Made by a program: the position numbers and the translations under genes | Notes under the pieces: model-generated | The model's database searches: none | What the model was told of the DNA's origin: nothing | What the model saw: the letters and a program-made list of their open reading frames with translations, nothing else | In this document: positions 7,804-15,506 of the stretch, piece by piece | How positions within the stretch are numbered: the stretch's first letter is position 1 | Layout of the letters: each line of letters starts with the position of its first letter | Source of the DNA: Methylopila henanensis | GTDB lineage: Bacteria > Pseudomonadota > Alphaproteobacteria > Rhizobiales > Methylopilaceae | Assembly (NCBI RefSeq): GCF_042681025.1 | Contig: NZ_JBHUER010000007.1 | Span: 96,492-160,491 of the forward strand | Reading direction: 5' to 3' | Length of the DNA: 64,000 bases

Positions 7804-8901
7804 CTACCGCTCGTTCCCGAAAAACTTCCGCCTCAGAGCCTCCAACTCGCCCGCCTCCTGCAGCGCGAGGATCTGAAGCGTGATGCTGTGGCTGAGAGCA
7901 TCGCCGTGGCGAAAGCCGAAGCCGTATTTGTCCGGATGGAAGATCGGTCCGACAACCGAGACCGGCGGCGTCGGGTTGCTGTGGGCGTAATGCTCCAGCA
8001 CCGGCGCGTCGCCCACGATCGCCTCCGTCTGGCCGGACGTCAGTCCCTGGACCGCGCCGCCGATGTCGTCATAGGGCGTGGTCGAAAGGCGCAATTCGTT
8101 TGAATAGTTTTCCGCGACGCTGCCGCCGAGCACGCCGACGCTGCGCCCGGGAAGGTCGGCGAGGGAGTTGATCTGGTGCGTGAGCGTCAGCGCCGTCATG
8201 ACGCTTGTCACCGACGAGGTGACGTAGGCGATCACGGCCACGCCGCACACCATCCAAACGCCGCCGGAAATCCGGCCGATCCAGCCAAGGGCGTTCGCTC
8301 GCGTCACCCTGCCTGACGTGGCGACGGACATGACCTCGTAGAACCCTTCGGCGAGGCCTTCGTGCCAGCTTCGTGGAAAGCTCTTGTCGAAGCGCCGGTA
8401 AAACGCCGCCAGCACGATCGTGGCGACGAATATGAGGAAGACGAGCCAGGCCATGGCGCGGAGGTGCCCGGCCTTTTCCAGCCCTCCCAGGACTTGCCAG
8501 AAACCGGAGCCCTGATCGTCGGCGATCATGATCCGGAGGCCGGCGTCATACCAGGGCTGAGAGAATGTGATGCGCTCGACGCGATCCCTGGTGATCGTCA
8601 GATTGGAGACGGCCGCAGCGACTTCGCCACGTTCGGTCGCCGCGATCAGGGCTTCGAAGGTCGGATACTCGCGATAGGAGTAGGCGAGCCCGAGCGGCCT
8701 CGCCGTCGCCTCCCAGAGCTCGATCGCCATGCCGGAATAGCGCGCGCCATCCTTGACGACGAAAGGCGGGCTCACATGGACGCCGACCGCCAGCGGCTGC
8801 AACGGAGTGGTTTCATTCTGGGCCTGCGCCGACACGGATCCCGAGGCCATAGCCAGGATCGCGCATAAAAGCGTGATCATGGGGAAATTCCATTTCATCA
8901 T
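7804..8901 (-). CDS. Glutamate-receptor-like protein: periplasmic binding domain with inserted pore module
   Basis: Starting at ATG 8901 the protein has 365 residues. It has a signal peptide (about 1-26), then an SBP_bac_3 lobe S1 (35-140) with the ligand-site stretch VSNLTITRDRVERITFSQPW. TM1 is at 150-168, a re-entrant pore segment at about 180-200 and TM2 at 208-236 (GGVWMVCGVAVIAYVTSSVT), followed by lobe S2 (237-365). This S1-M1-P-M2-S2 order is that of GluR0-type prokaryotic ionotropic receptors. At the filter position, where GluR0-type proteins have TVGYG, this one reads SVATSGR, so potassium selectivity should not be assumed. The frame is open back to 8991, but the downstream ATG gives the signal peptide. 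It is the last gene of a four-gene operon, 31 bases after the MFS gene. Confidence 0.82.
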   Translation of the reverse strand: MMKWNFPMITLLCAILAMASGSVSAQAQNETTPLQPLAVGVHVSPPFVVKDGARYSGMAIELWEATARPLGLAYSYREYPTFEALIAATERGEVAAAVSNLTITRDRVERITFSQPWYDAGLRIMIADDQGSGFWQVLGGLEKAGHLRAMAWLVFLIFVATIVLAAFYRRFDKSFPRSWHEGLAEGFYEVMSVATSGRVTRANALGWIGRISGGVWMVCGVAVIAYVTSSVTSVMTALTLTHQINSLADLPGRSVGVLGGSVAENYSNELRLSTTPYDDIGGAVQGLTSGQTEAIVGDAPVLEHYAHSNPTPPVSVVGPIFHPDKYGFGFRHGDALSHSITLQILALQEAGELEALRRKFFGNER

Positions 8902-8932
8902 TTCATCCCGAACCCTGGCTTCCTCCCCGCTT

Positions 8933-10075
8933 CTAGATGATTTTTCGACTTTCGGTTTTGTCGAATCCGGCGAAGAAGGCGAAGAGACCACAGGTGATCG
9001 CCGCGAAGATCGGTAATCCGTGCGGAGAAATCTCCATCGCCATTCCGCCGATCAGCGGGCCGGCGAGCGCGCCGAACCCCCAGGCGACCGACAGCAGCGC
9101 ATAGACGCTGACCAGTTCGCCGCCCTTATAGCGATCGCCGAGAACGGCGATGGTGGTCGTGTAGATGCCGACGAACGCGCCGCCCCAGACGAACAGCAGC
9201 GGATAGGCCAACCAGGCGTGCGCCAGCGCGGCGGGCCAGGCGACGGCGCCTGCCGCCGAGATCGTGGCCAGGACGACGACAAGAAGGCGCCGGTTCATCC
9301 TGTCGCCCAGCCAGCCGATGGGAAGCTGGAGCAGGATCGATCCGCAGAGCAATATCGTGAGCAGGAAGGTCGCCGACTGTTCCGGCCAGCCAAGAGCGAT
9401 CGCGTAAAGCGGAAGCAGGCTGAGCCCCGCCGATTCCAGCGCTGCGTTCAGCGCCGCGGCGGCGACCGCCACGGGAACGAGCCGCAGGAATCGCCATGGG
9501 CCTTCGTTCGCCGCGCTTTCGGGGAGCGCTTCCTCAGGTCGTCCCACCTGGAGAACCAGACAGGCGGCGAGCGCGAGCGCCGCCCCGATAACGAAGGCGA
9601 GAGCCTCTTCGCGTCCGACGAGCGTGAGGATCGCAGGTCCGAGCGCGGTGCCGGCCGACAGGGCGGTGACATAGATCGCGACCGTCCTGCCCCGGTTCGT
9701 TTCACTGGTGATCTGGTTCAACCAGGCTTCGGAGACGACGAACATGGTTTCGGAGGCCGCCCCCAGCACCACGCGGAGAGGGAACCACAGCCAGAGCAAC
9801 GGGACCGCTGGGAAGATCGCGAATAGGCCGCCGGCAAGGAGCAATGCGCCCTTGGCCAGCCGGCCGAAACCGAGACGCTTCAGCAGCGCCGGCAGGGCCG
9901 GGGCGACCAGCAGAACGCCGATCGCGTACATGGCGCTGTTGGCGCCGATCAGGGTTTCCGAATAGCCGGCGTCAGAAAGCTCCAGCGCGATCAGCGGCGC
10001 GCTTAGGCCGTAGGTCAGGCCGAACGTGGCCGCCGTGAGGATCACGACCGCCGTTGTCCTTGCCTGCCCGGTCAA
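8933..10075 (-). CDS. Major facilitator superfamily transporter
   Basis: This 380-residue protein has 12 predicted membrane helices in two bundles of six. An MFS loop-2/3-type motif is partly visible (LLKRLGFGRLAKGALLLAG), and GDRMNRRLLVV sits in the second half. The start codon overlaps the stop of the upstream HdeD-peptidase gene by four bases (ATGA), and the channel gene follows after 31 bases, so the three are translated from one message. The substrate is not evident; single-component drug or metabolite efflux is the commonest role of such short MFS carriers. Confidence 0.88.
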   Translation of the reverse strand: MTGQARTTAVVILTAATFGLTYGLSAPLIALELSDAGYSETLIGANSAMYAIGVLLVAPALPALLKRLGFGRLAKGALLLAGGLFAIFPAVPLLWLWFPLRVVLGAASETMFVVSEAWLNQITSETNRGRTVAIYVTALSAGTALGPAILTLVGREEALAFVIGAALALAACLVLQVGRPEEALPESAANEGPWRFLRLVPVAVAAAALNAALESAGLSLLPLYAIALGWPEQSATFLLTILLCGSILLQLPIGWLGDRMNRRLLVVVLATISAAGAVAWPAALAHAWLAYPLLFVWGGAFVGIYTTTIAVLGDRYKGGELVSVYALLSVAWGFGALAGPLIGGMAMEISPHGLPIFAAITCGLFAFFAGFDKTESRKII

Positions 10076-11421
10076 ACTGCGGCCCTTTCGCCTTCATTCC
10101 GCTCCTGCTCGTGAACCAGCGCCCGTCTCGAGCGAAACGCCTCGCCGATCCGCGTTCTCCAGCGTCGCTCGCCGTGCTCCACGACCTGATTAAGCAGCCG
10201 CGCGTAATCCAGCACCAGCCCCGGCGTCCAGGTCATCGCCTCCGCGCGCCCGCGCACGATGCGCATCAGCCAGAAGTGCGGATCGCTGAGGATTCGGAAG
10301 AGGTCGCGCCACAGGCTGCCGGTATGGCCCGTGCCTTCGGTCGCGGCGTCAAGAGCCTGGATGACGGTGGTCGAGCAGTTGCGCGCGGTGAGATTGTAGG
10401 TTTTGTCTCTCGAATAGGCGTCCCAGAAGGTCCGCAGCGCCTGCGGGTTGAAGCGGCGGAAGGTGATCTTCTGGTCCGGCATGCACCAGGCCGCGGCCTC
10501 GAGCGCCAGGGACTCGTTGAAACGTCCGGGCACGTCGTTTTCGGGACCCGCCGAGAGCAGCGCGCGGAAATCGTCCGGGCTGTGATCCATGTCGTTCGCC
10601 GGGTAGTGGCTGACATAAAGTTCGCCGGGCATTTCCAGCGCGGAGTGGCCGGTGGAAATGACGCCGTCCTTGTCGACGGCGGCGACATACCGGTCGATCA
10701 GCAGGCGGCGCTCCGGATCCTTCACCGAGCCGACGGCGGTCCAGACGTAAACGTTGAGGATCCTGTCGCCGTCCGCGACGATCGCGCCGTCTCCAACGAT
10801 CGGGTGAACTTTGGCGCCCTGCCAGTTGCGCGCCGCGTAAAGCGGAAGGGATCGGATCGACGCGCCGTCCGGCAGCCGCCGCAACGGCGACGCCATGCGC
10901 ACGAGCTCATAACCGGAGGTCAGAAGAAGGAGCGCGAAGCAGAACGGCACAGTAAACAAATGCGGCACAGGCCACGCGAACAGGATCATCAGCGCGAGGC
11001 AGATCTCGATCGCCCCGGCGACGATCCCGACCCGCCAGCGGGGGCTGTGCACCACATAGGCCGAACCGATGCGGAACAGGCCGTCCACCAGGAATGCGGC
11101 TCCGAATACGATCGCCGCGCCGATGTTGTTGTCCCATGGCACGTTGAACACCAGGAAAGCGGCGAACAGAAAGGCGGCGCCACGCAGCGCGTCGATCCAA
11201 TATCTGCGCAGCCCCACCGATGCGGCGGTTATGATCTCCACGGCCCCTTCGACCACGAGAAGAAGCGCAAGCGTGTCGAGGAAAAAGACGAGCGCCCCGT
11301 CGCTCAGATCGAACAAGATCAGGGCGCCGAGCAGCATCCAGACAATTCCGGCCGCCATCAGCAGCCGCCACATGGGCTTCAGCGCCCGGGCGCCGAGAAG
11401 AAGAAAGAGCAGCCTGATCAT
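10072..11421 (-). CDS. HdeD/DUF308-like membrane domain fused to a papain-like (permuted NlpC/P60-type) peptidase-like domain
   Basis: The protein has 449 residues. Residues 15-172 hold about six transmembrane helices in the repeated DUF308/HdeD pattern (LMAAGIVWMLLGALILFDLS, then FNVPWDNNIGAAIVFG). The remaining 270 residues are soluble and contain a His in VISTGHSALEMPG (His259) and, 90 residues later, a Cys in TARNCSTTVIQALD (Cys349). That His-then-Cys order and spacing is typical of circularly permuted NlpC/P60-like hydrolases; the catalytic assignment is my inference. HdeD is known as an inner-membrane acid-resistance protein. The start overlaps the stop of a 55-codon ORF by four bases, and the stop overlaps the MFS start. 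Confidence 0.75.
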   Translation of the reverse strand: MIRLLFLLLGARALKPMWRLLMAAGIVWMLLGALILFDLSDGALVFFLDTLALLLVVEGAVEIITAASVGLRRYWIDALRGAAFLFAAFLVFNVPWDNNIGAAIVFGAAFLVDGLFRIGSAYVVHSPRWRVGIVAGAIEICLALMILFAWPVPHLFTVPFCFALLLLTSGYELVRMASPLRRLPDGASIRSLPLYAARNWQGAKVHPIVGDGAIVADGDRILNVYVWTAVGSVKDPERRLLIDRYVAAVDKDGVISTGHSALEMPGELYVSHYPANDMDHSPDDFRALLSAGPENDVPGRFNESLALEAAAWCMPDQKITFRRFNPQALRTFWDAYSRDKTYNLTARNCSTTVIQALDAATEGTGHTGSLWRDLFRILSDPHFWLMRIVRGRAEAMTWTPGLVLDYARLLNQVVEHGERRWRTRIGEAFRSRRALVHEQERNEGERAAV

Positions 11422-11585
11422 GACATCAACCGGCCGGCTTCCGGCTGCGCGAAGCCACGCGCTCTCACGCCGTCCTCAATGACATCGGCCAGTTTCATGC
11501 CCTTGACGACCCCGTCGCCGAGAGCGTCCGCGCGGCTCGTCGAAATCGCAGCCCAAGCAAACTCGTTCACGGAAATACCAATCAT
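11418..11585 (-). CDS. Small unknown protein (55 aa), coupled to the HdeD fusion gene
   Basis: The ORF starts at ATG 11585 and encodes MIGISVNEFAWAAIS followed by a charged, probably helical segment. It ends with TGA inside the ATGA that starts the next gene. An in-frame stop lies two codons upstream, so no longer version exists. The Shine-Dalgarno is weak. It has no membrane segment and no recognised family. The four-base overlap repeats the coupling seen at the next junction, which is the main reason to believe it is translated. Confidence 0.45.
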   Translation of the reverse strand: MIGISVNEFAWAAISTSRADALGDGVVKGMKLADVIEDGVRARGFAQPEAGRLMS

Positions 11586-11656
11586 GATTCAAGCAGAAAT
11601 GGCCGAACGAGATCGGTCGTCGCAGAAACGGTTGTGGGAGGACGTCTCGGCTCGGA

Positions 11657-12070
11657 TCAGTTCGCCGGCGGAATCGGGCAGCTCGTGTCGCCCTCTTCAC
11701 ATTTGAGATAATTCTTGAAGTCCTGGATGCGGTTTTCCGTCAGCCTGCTCAGACAAATCGGGTAGGTCATGCCGGCGGCGCTGCCGCCGCCAGAGGCCTG
11801 CAGGTTACATTCGGCGTCGCGGAAAGCGACCCAGGCGCGCTGCGCGACGACAAGGCTTTTCTTGGTGTCGGGATCATCAGAAAGCCTTCGTTCTATCTCC
11901 TTGTAGAGTTTGTTCAGCTCGGAATCGGTTTTCTTGAACGCATTTCCATAGCATTCATTGAGCTTCGCCTGGCTGTCCGCGTTGCTACATTCGTCAGCAA
12001 TCGCATATGACACAAAAGCCATCGCCGTGGCGCCGAGAACGACAGCAAGAATTGCGCCTGAGAACCTCAT
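11657..12070 (-). CDS. LprI-like (DUF1311) secreted protein
   Basis: This 137-residue protein has a signal peptide (FSGAILAVVLGATAMAFVSYAIA, cleaved before DECSN). The mature part has the DUF1311/LprI pattern: a cysteine-rich start with QAKLNECYGNAFKKTDSELN, then LYKEIERRL, VAQRAWVAFRDAECN, and paired cysteines near the end. LprI of Mycobacterium is a lysozyme inhibitor; many DUF1311 proteins are of unknown role. ATG 12070 has a purine-rich GGAGAGAAG just upstream, better than an in-frame ATG at 12106. It lies 32 bases after another secreted protein gene, probably in the same operon. Confidence 0.82.
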   Translation of the reverse strand: MRFSGAILAVVLGATAMAFVSYAIADECSNADSQAKLNECYGNAFKKTDSELNKLYKEIERRLSDDPDTKKSLVVAQRAWVAFRDAECNLQASGGGSAAGMTYPICLSRLTENRIQDFKNYLKCEEGDTSCPIPPAN

Positions 12071-12102
12071 TTTTCTTCTCTCCGGCCCGCATCTCACGGG
12101 CT

Positions 12103-12597
12103 TCATGACTTCTGTTCCGTTTGAGGCTTTTCCTCGATCAGGGCGCAGCGGAGCGTGATGGGCGACCGCACGTCCGCCAGCTTCCCGTCGAAGAAGTCAC
12201 AGGCCAGTATATTGTCCGGCCCGCCTTTCCGCGCCGAATAGACATTGATGTTGAGCAGGATGGGGCCTGTGATCCATTTCAGCCGGTCCGTGCGCAACTT
12301 GGAGCCCGAAACATGGGCCGTCCCCGGCTTTCCGGGAATTTCGACCTGTTCGCTCCCGAGATCGATCTCTCCGATCTCGCCGGCATGTTTCCGCGCCGAC
12401 GGCAGCGGCTCCGCCGAGTAGGACGCGCCGACGACGATCCCCTCGGAGGCGGCCGCGAGCGCGGAGGCCGCCTTCTTCGACAACGTGACGTTGACGTCGA
12501 AGGCGACCGGCTCGGCGGCGATCGCCAGCCCTGAGGGCGCGATGAACACGACGCTCAGGACGATCGACGCTGCAAACCGTCTTGTCGCGTTGGCCAT
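12103..12597 (-). CDS. Secreted protein of unknown function
   Basis: From ATG 12597 the protein has 164 residues. It has a clear signal peptide (ATRRFAASIVLSVVFIAPSG, cleavage near AIAAEP). The mature domain looks beta-rich, with FDVNVTLSKKAASALAAASE at its start and two cysteines near the end (NILACDFFDGK and ITLRCALIEE) that could form a disulfide. I recognise no family. ATG 12597 has GGGGA at usable distance; ATG 12615 is an alternative. It is followed on the same strand by the LprI-like gene. Confidence 0.68.
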   Translation of the reverse strand: MANATRRFAASIVLSVVFIAPSGLAIAAEPVAFDVNVTLSKKAASALAAASEGIVVGASYSAEPLPSARKHAGEIGEIDLGSEQVEIPGKPGTAHVSGSKLRTDRLKWITGPILLNINVYSARKGGPDNILACDFFDGKLADVRSPITLRCALIEEKPQTEQKS

Positions 12598-12976
12598 CCG
12601 CTTATCCCCGTTCATCGCCTGATCCTGTGATCTGCCGATTAAAAACGAACGCCCGGCGATGTCGAGGCGCGCAGGCCTGACATGGTAAATGTCGTTTCGC
12701 GGCCGAGCGGCACGCGACAATGCAGGCCGCCGATCCAGGCGCTGGTGATTGACTCATCGATGCGTTTCACTAGGAAATAATTGGCCTGCCTCAGCGCGGC
12801 GCAGCCATTGACGATCAGAAAGCCGTCCAGGAGCCGCCGATCGACGGAATGACGCCCTACAGAATCTATAGCGCATTGGCAGCTCTCGGGCTCAAACCAA
12901 AAAACTGTTTAAAGCAATGTGAAGAAAGTGACGCAGGACAGGTATCTGCGGACATCCGACTTGAGAGGGTATCTCC

Positions 12977-13618
12977 ATGCACCGTGTAAGCCTTGCCGTG
13001 GCCCTGGCGTTAGGCGCGCTTTGGTTCGCGCCCGAGGCGCAAGCGCAGTCGACCGTCGAATGCCGCTCCCGGAACTACCAGTATGACGAGTGCTATGCCG
13101 GCCCTCTGAAGCAACCTCAGCTCATTCATCAGATTTCTAGCAGCTCGTGCATCCTGAACCGGACTTGGGGTTACAACCCCAAAAGCAAATACATCTGGGT
13201 CGCGCAAGGCTGCGCCGGCGTCTTCGCCGACGTCGGCGGTTATCATTATGGCCGCGGTGACGGCTTCGATCCCCACGCCCGCATGTACAACGATCGCGGC
13301 AATGACGTTGGAGCCGTCGTGGGCGGCGTCGTCTTGGACGCGATCCTCGGCGGGATAGCGTCCGGCGACCACAAGAAGCACCATCACACGACCAGCAACT
13401 ACCGCGATGACGGCGGCTATAACGGATGCCACGGGCTTGGATGCACGGTCGACAACCCTGACGACAACGACCGGAGCATCGATCCCAGGCCGCAATTCGA
13501 CAAGGATGGCAATCCGAACTTCGACACGCATGGCAACTATCAGGGCTGCCACGGCGCGGGATGCCTCGTCGACAATCCGGACGACAAAAGCGACGCCGAT
13601 TCTGGGGATCCAGATTGA
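12977..13618 (+). CDS. DUF3011-like secreted protein with glycine zipper and repeated CHGxGC motif
   Basis: This 213-residue protein has a signal peptide to about residue 24. Residues 27-87 match the DUF3011 style (VECRSRNYQYDEC, then CILNRTWGYN and WVAQGCAGVF). Residues 112-130 form a glycine-zipper-like hydrophobic stretch (VGAVVGGVVLDAILGGIASG), followed by a His cluster. The C-terminus holds two copies of a motif, GCHGLGCTVDNPDD (150-163) and GCHGAGCLVDNPDD (190-203), 40 residues apart in an Asp/Asn-rich, calcium-binding-like tail. The function is unknown; envelope association and metal binding are guesses. Confidence 0.82.
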   Translation: MHRVSLAVALALGALWFAPEAQAQSTVECRSRNYQYDECYAGPLKQPQLIHQISSSSCILNRTWGYNPKSKYIWVAQGCAGVFADVGGYHYGRGDGFDPHARMYNDRGNDVGAVVGGVVLDAILGGIASGDHKKHHHTTSNYRDDGGYNGCHGLGCTVDNPDDNDRSIDPRPQFDKDGNPNFDTHGNYQGCHGAGCLVDNPDDKSDADSGDPD

Positions 13619-13746
13619 GCGGGACGCGCCCCCGAAAACGGGAGCCAAGAATGCGACGTCACGTTTCGCACGAAACTCTAGTCGAACGACGCGAGCTACT
13701 TCTTGCCGAGACCGGCGCTCTGCGAGCTCGATCAGCTCGCAACCCT

Positions 13747-14733
13747 TTAAAGCAAGGCCTTCGAAACAGACGCGCCGAGCGTGTATTTGGGGTCGACCAT
13801 GTTGCCGACCCGGAGCTTGCCGGCCTGCGTCAGCAGCATATAGGCCTCGAGCTCGTCGAAGCCGTAGTCGGCCGCCATCCAGCGCACGAGCTCGCGATAG
13901 GCGATGCGGGCGGCGTCCTCCATGGGCCGGCTGCAGCCGATCGTCATGATCGCGTTTTCGGTCTCGAGCCGCGGCCAGCGGAACCTCCAGTTCTTGATCA
14001 GGTCGATCTGGATGGTGGTCACGGTCGGATGCTCGATGGCGAATCCGCAGAGCTCGCCGTCGCCCTGCGTGGCGTGGCAGTCGCCGAGATAGAGCAGGCC
14101 GCCGGGCGCATGCACCGGCAGGTAGATCACGGCGCCCGGCCCGACGTCCGGGAGGTCCATGTTGCCGCCGTAGTAGTCGGGGACGAGCGAGGAGATCGCC
14201 TCGATCTCGGGCGAGGTCCCGATCGTGCCGATGAAGGGCTCATAGGGCAGCGCGATCCTGTCGTTCCAGACCACGCCCCTTTCGGGCGTCACCTCGAGCT
14301 TCTTGACGATCTCGGGCAGCGGCGCATTGAGCATGGCCGTGTCGTTGGTGCCGACGAGCGCGCCGAATTCCGGCATGATGCAGGTCGTCCCGACGGGCTG
14401 GGGGCCGCGCGGAACGATCTTCTGGATGTAGACCGCCAGGCAGTCGCCCTTCTCCGCGCCGTTGACGAAGATCGGGCCGTTCTGGGGGTTGAGGAACGGG
14501 AAGTTCAGGATCGCGCTCGGGCTGTCGGTCTCATGCTTGATCTGGCCCTCCATGGCGTCGTGCGTCTCGGCCGAGACCACCGCGCCCGGATCGACCCGCA
14601 GGACCGGTTCGGCGTAGGGGCCGTAGACGTAGTGGTACTTGCCCTGAATCTCCTCGGTGATCGCGTAGGACTGGCCGGGCCGCCCCTTCGCTTCGCCGCG
14701 CGCCGCCATGATCGAGTGTTCGAGCCAGCTCAT
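13747..14733 (-). CDS. Acetamidase/formamidase-family amidase
   Basis: This 328-residue enzyme is of the FmdA/AmdA family. Recognisable parts are ILRVDPGAVVSAETHDAMEG-like chemistry near residue 50, NPQNGPIFVNGAEKGDCLAV, the LYLGDCHATQGDGELCG active-site loop with conserved His, Asp and Glu, and a C-terminal SRPMEDAARIAY segment. It should hydrolyse short aliphatic amides to acid and ammonia in the cytosol. The start has AGGAGAA upstream. It is the third gene of amiC-amiR-amidase and complements the nitrile hydratase encoded divergently: nitrile to amide there, amide to acid here. Confidence 0.92.
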   Translation of the reverse strand: MSWLEHSIMAARGEAKGRPGQSYAITEEIQGKYHYVYGPYAEPVLRVDPGAVVSAETHDAMEGQIKHETDSPSAILNFPFLNPQNGPIFVNGAEKGDCLAVYIQKIVPRGPQPVGTTCIMPEFGALVGTNDTAMLNAPLPEIVKKLEVTPERGVVWNDRIALPYEPFIGTIGTSPEIEAISSLVPDYYGGNMDLPDVGPGAVIYLPVHAPGGLLYLGDCHATQGDGELCGFAIEHPTVTTIQIDLIKNWRFRWPRLETENAIMTIGCSRPMEDAARIAYRELVRWMAADYGFDELEAYMLLTQAGKLRVGNMVDPKYTLGASVSKALL

Positions 14734-14861
14734 AGTGCCGTTCTCCTGAAGGCGCGGCGGCCGGCCTCGATGGCGGCCGCCGGTCCCGAAAAAATGCGCG
14801 AAGGCGCCGCCCCGTCAGATGGGCGGGCGTCGGTTGACGCCGTCGTCGGACTGTCGAAACG

Positions 14862-15506
14862 TCAGCGTCGGGCGGGCGCCAGCTCGTCCGGCGCGTCCCG
14901 GGAGGTTCCGGTCGGCGCTGACCGGCAGGCGAGTTGCTGTTCGCAGTAGTCCTCGAGGCTGAGGCGGCTGCGCATGCTGTCCCGGCGCAGGATGGCGTAG
15001 GCCTCGTCGTCATCGACGCCATGCTGCTCCATGATGCGCACGATGGTCTTGATCACGAGACGACGCCTGCGGCGGCGGTCCTGATGGTCGTGGAGCTCGT
15101 CGGTCAGCGCCTTGCGCTGCAGGTATTGGTTCACGCCGAGGAACAGCGTGGTGTAGACCGCCCCGGCGTAGACGGGCTTGCGCAGGAACGCCGTCGCGCC
15201 CTGCGCCATCAGCCCCTTCAGCCGGCTCGGCGCCTCGACGCCGACGAGGCCCACGACCGCCGCCGGCGGCAGCCCGTTCCGGATGGCGCCCGGACCGAGC
15301 ACGCCCTCGAGGTCGCCGTCGACGAACAGCACGTCGCGCTCGAAGCTGAACGTCGACGCGTCGACCGAGGCCTCCGGCGGACCGGGACGCTCGACCACGA
15401 GGCCGAGCTTGGCGAGGACCGACGCCAACGTGTCCACGCCGCCGTCTCCGGAAGCGAAGATCACCGCCCGCATGCCGCGGAAGTTCTGGACCTGCGTCTG
15501 TGTCAT
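14862..15506 (-). CDS. amiR: AmiR-like ANTAR-domain antitermination regulator
   Basis: This 214-residue protein has an N-terminal receiver-like domain (residues about 10-120: AVIFASGDGGVD, VLFVDGDLEG). A basic coiled-coil linker (DHQDRRRRRRLVIKTIVRI) leads to a three-helix ANTAR domain with EQHGVDDDEAYAILRRDSMR. ANTAR proteins bind paired RNA hairpins and prevent intrinsic termination; Pseudomonas AmiR is held inactive by AmiC. The start codon shares one base with the amiC stop (TGATG), so the two are co-translated, as expected for a stoichiometric AmiC-AmiR complex. A matching two-hairpin target and a terminator lie in the amiC leader. Confidence 0.9.
   Translation of the reverse strand: MTQTQVQNFRGMRAVIFASGDGGVDTLASVLAKLGLVVERPGPPEASVDASTFSFERDVLFVDGDLEGVLGPGAIRNGLPPAAVVGLVGVEAPSRLKGLMAQGATAFLRKPVYAGAVYTTLFLGVNQYLQRKALTDELHDHQDRRRRRRLVIKTIVRIMEQHGVDDDEAYAILRRDSMRSRLSLEDYCEQQLACRSAPTGTSRDAPDELAPARR

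Noticed and set aside
10054..11706. 550-codon plus-strand frame opposite the HdeD fusion
   Set aside because: It has His/Arg/Gln-rich composition, no domain, and lies wholly antisense to two conserved membrane-protein genes.
12721..12976. Search for a small gene or RNA between two divergent secreted-protein genes
   Set aside because: No ORF with coding character and no stable RNA structure followed by a T-run was seen; it is probably just a double promoter region.
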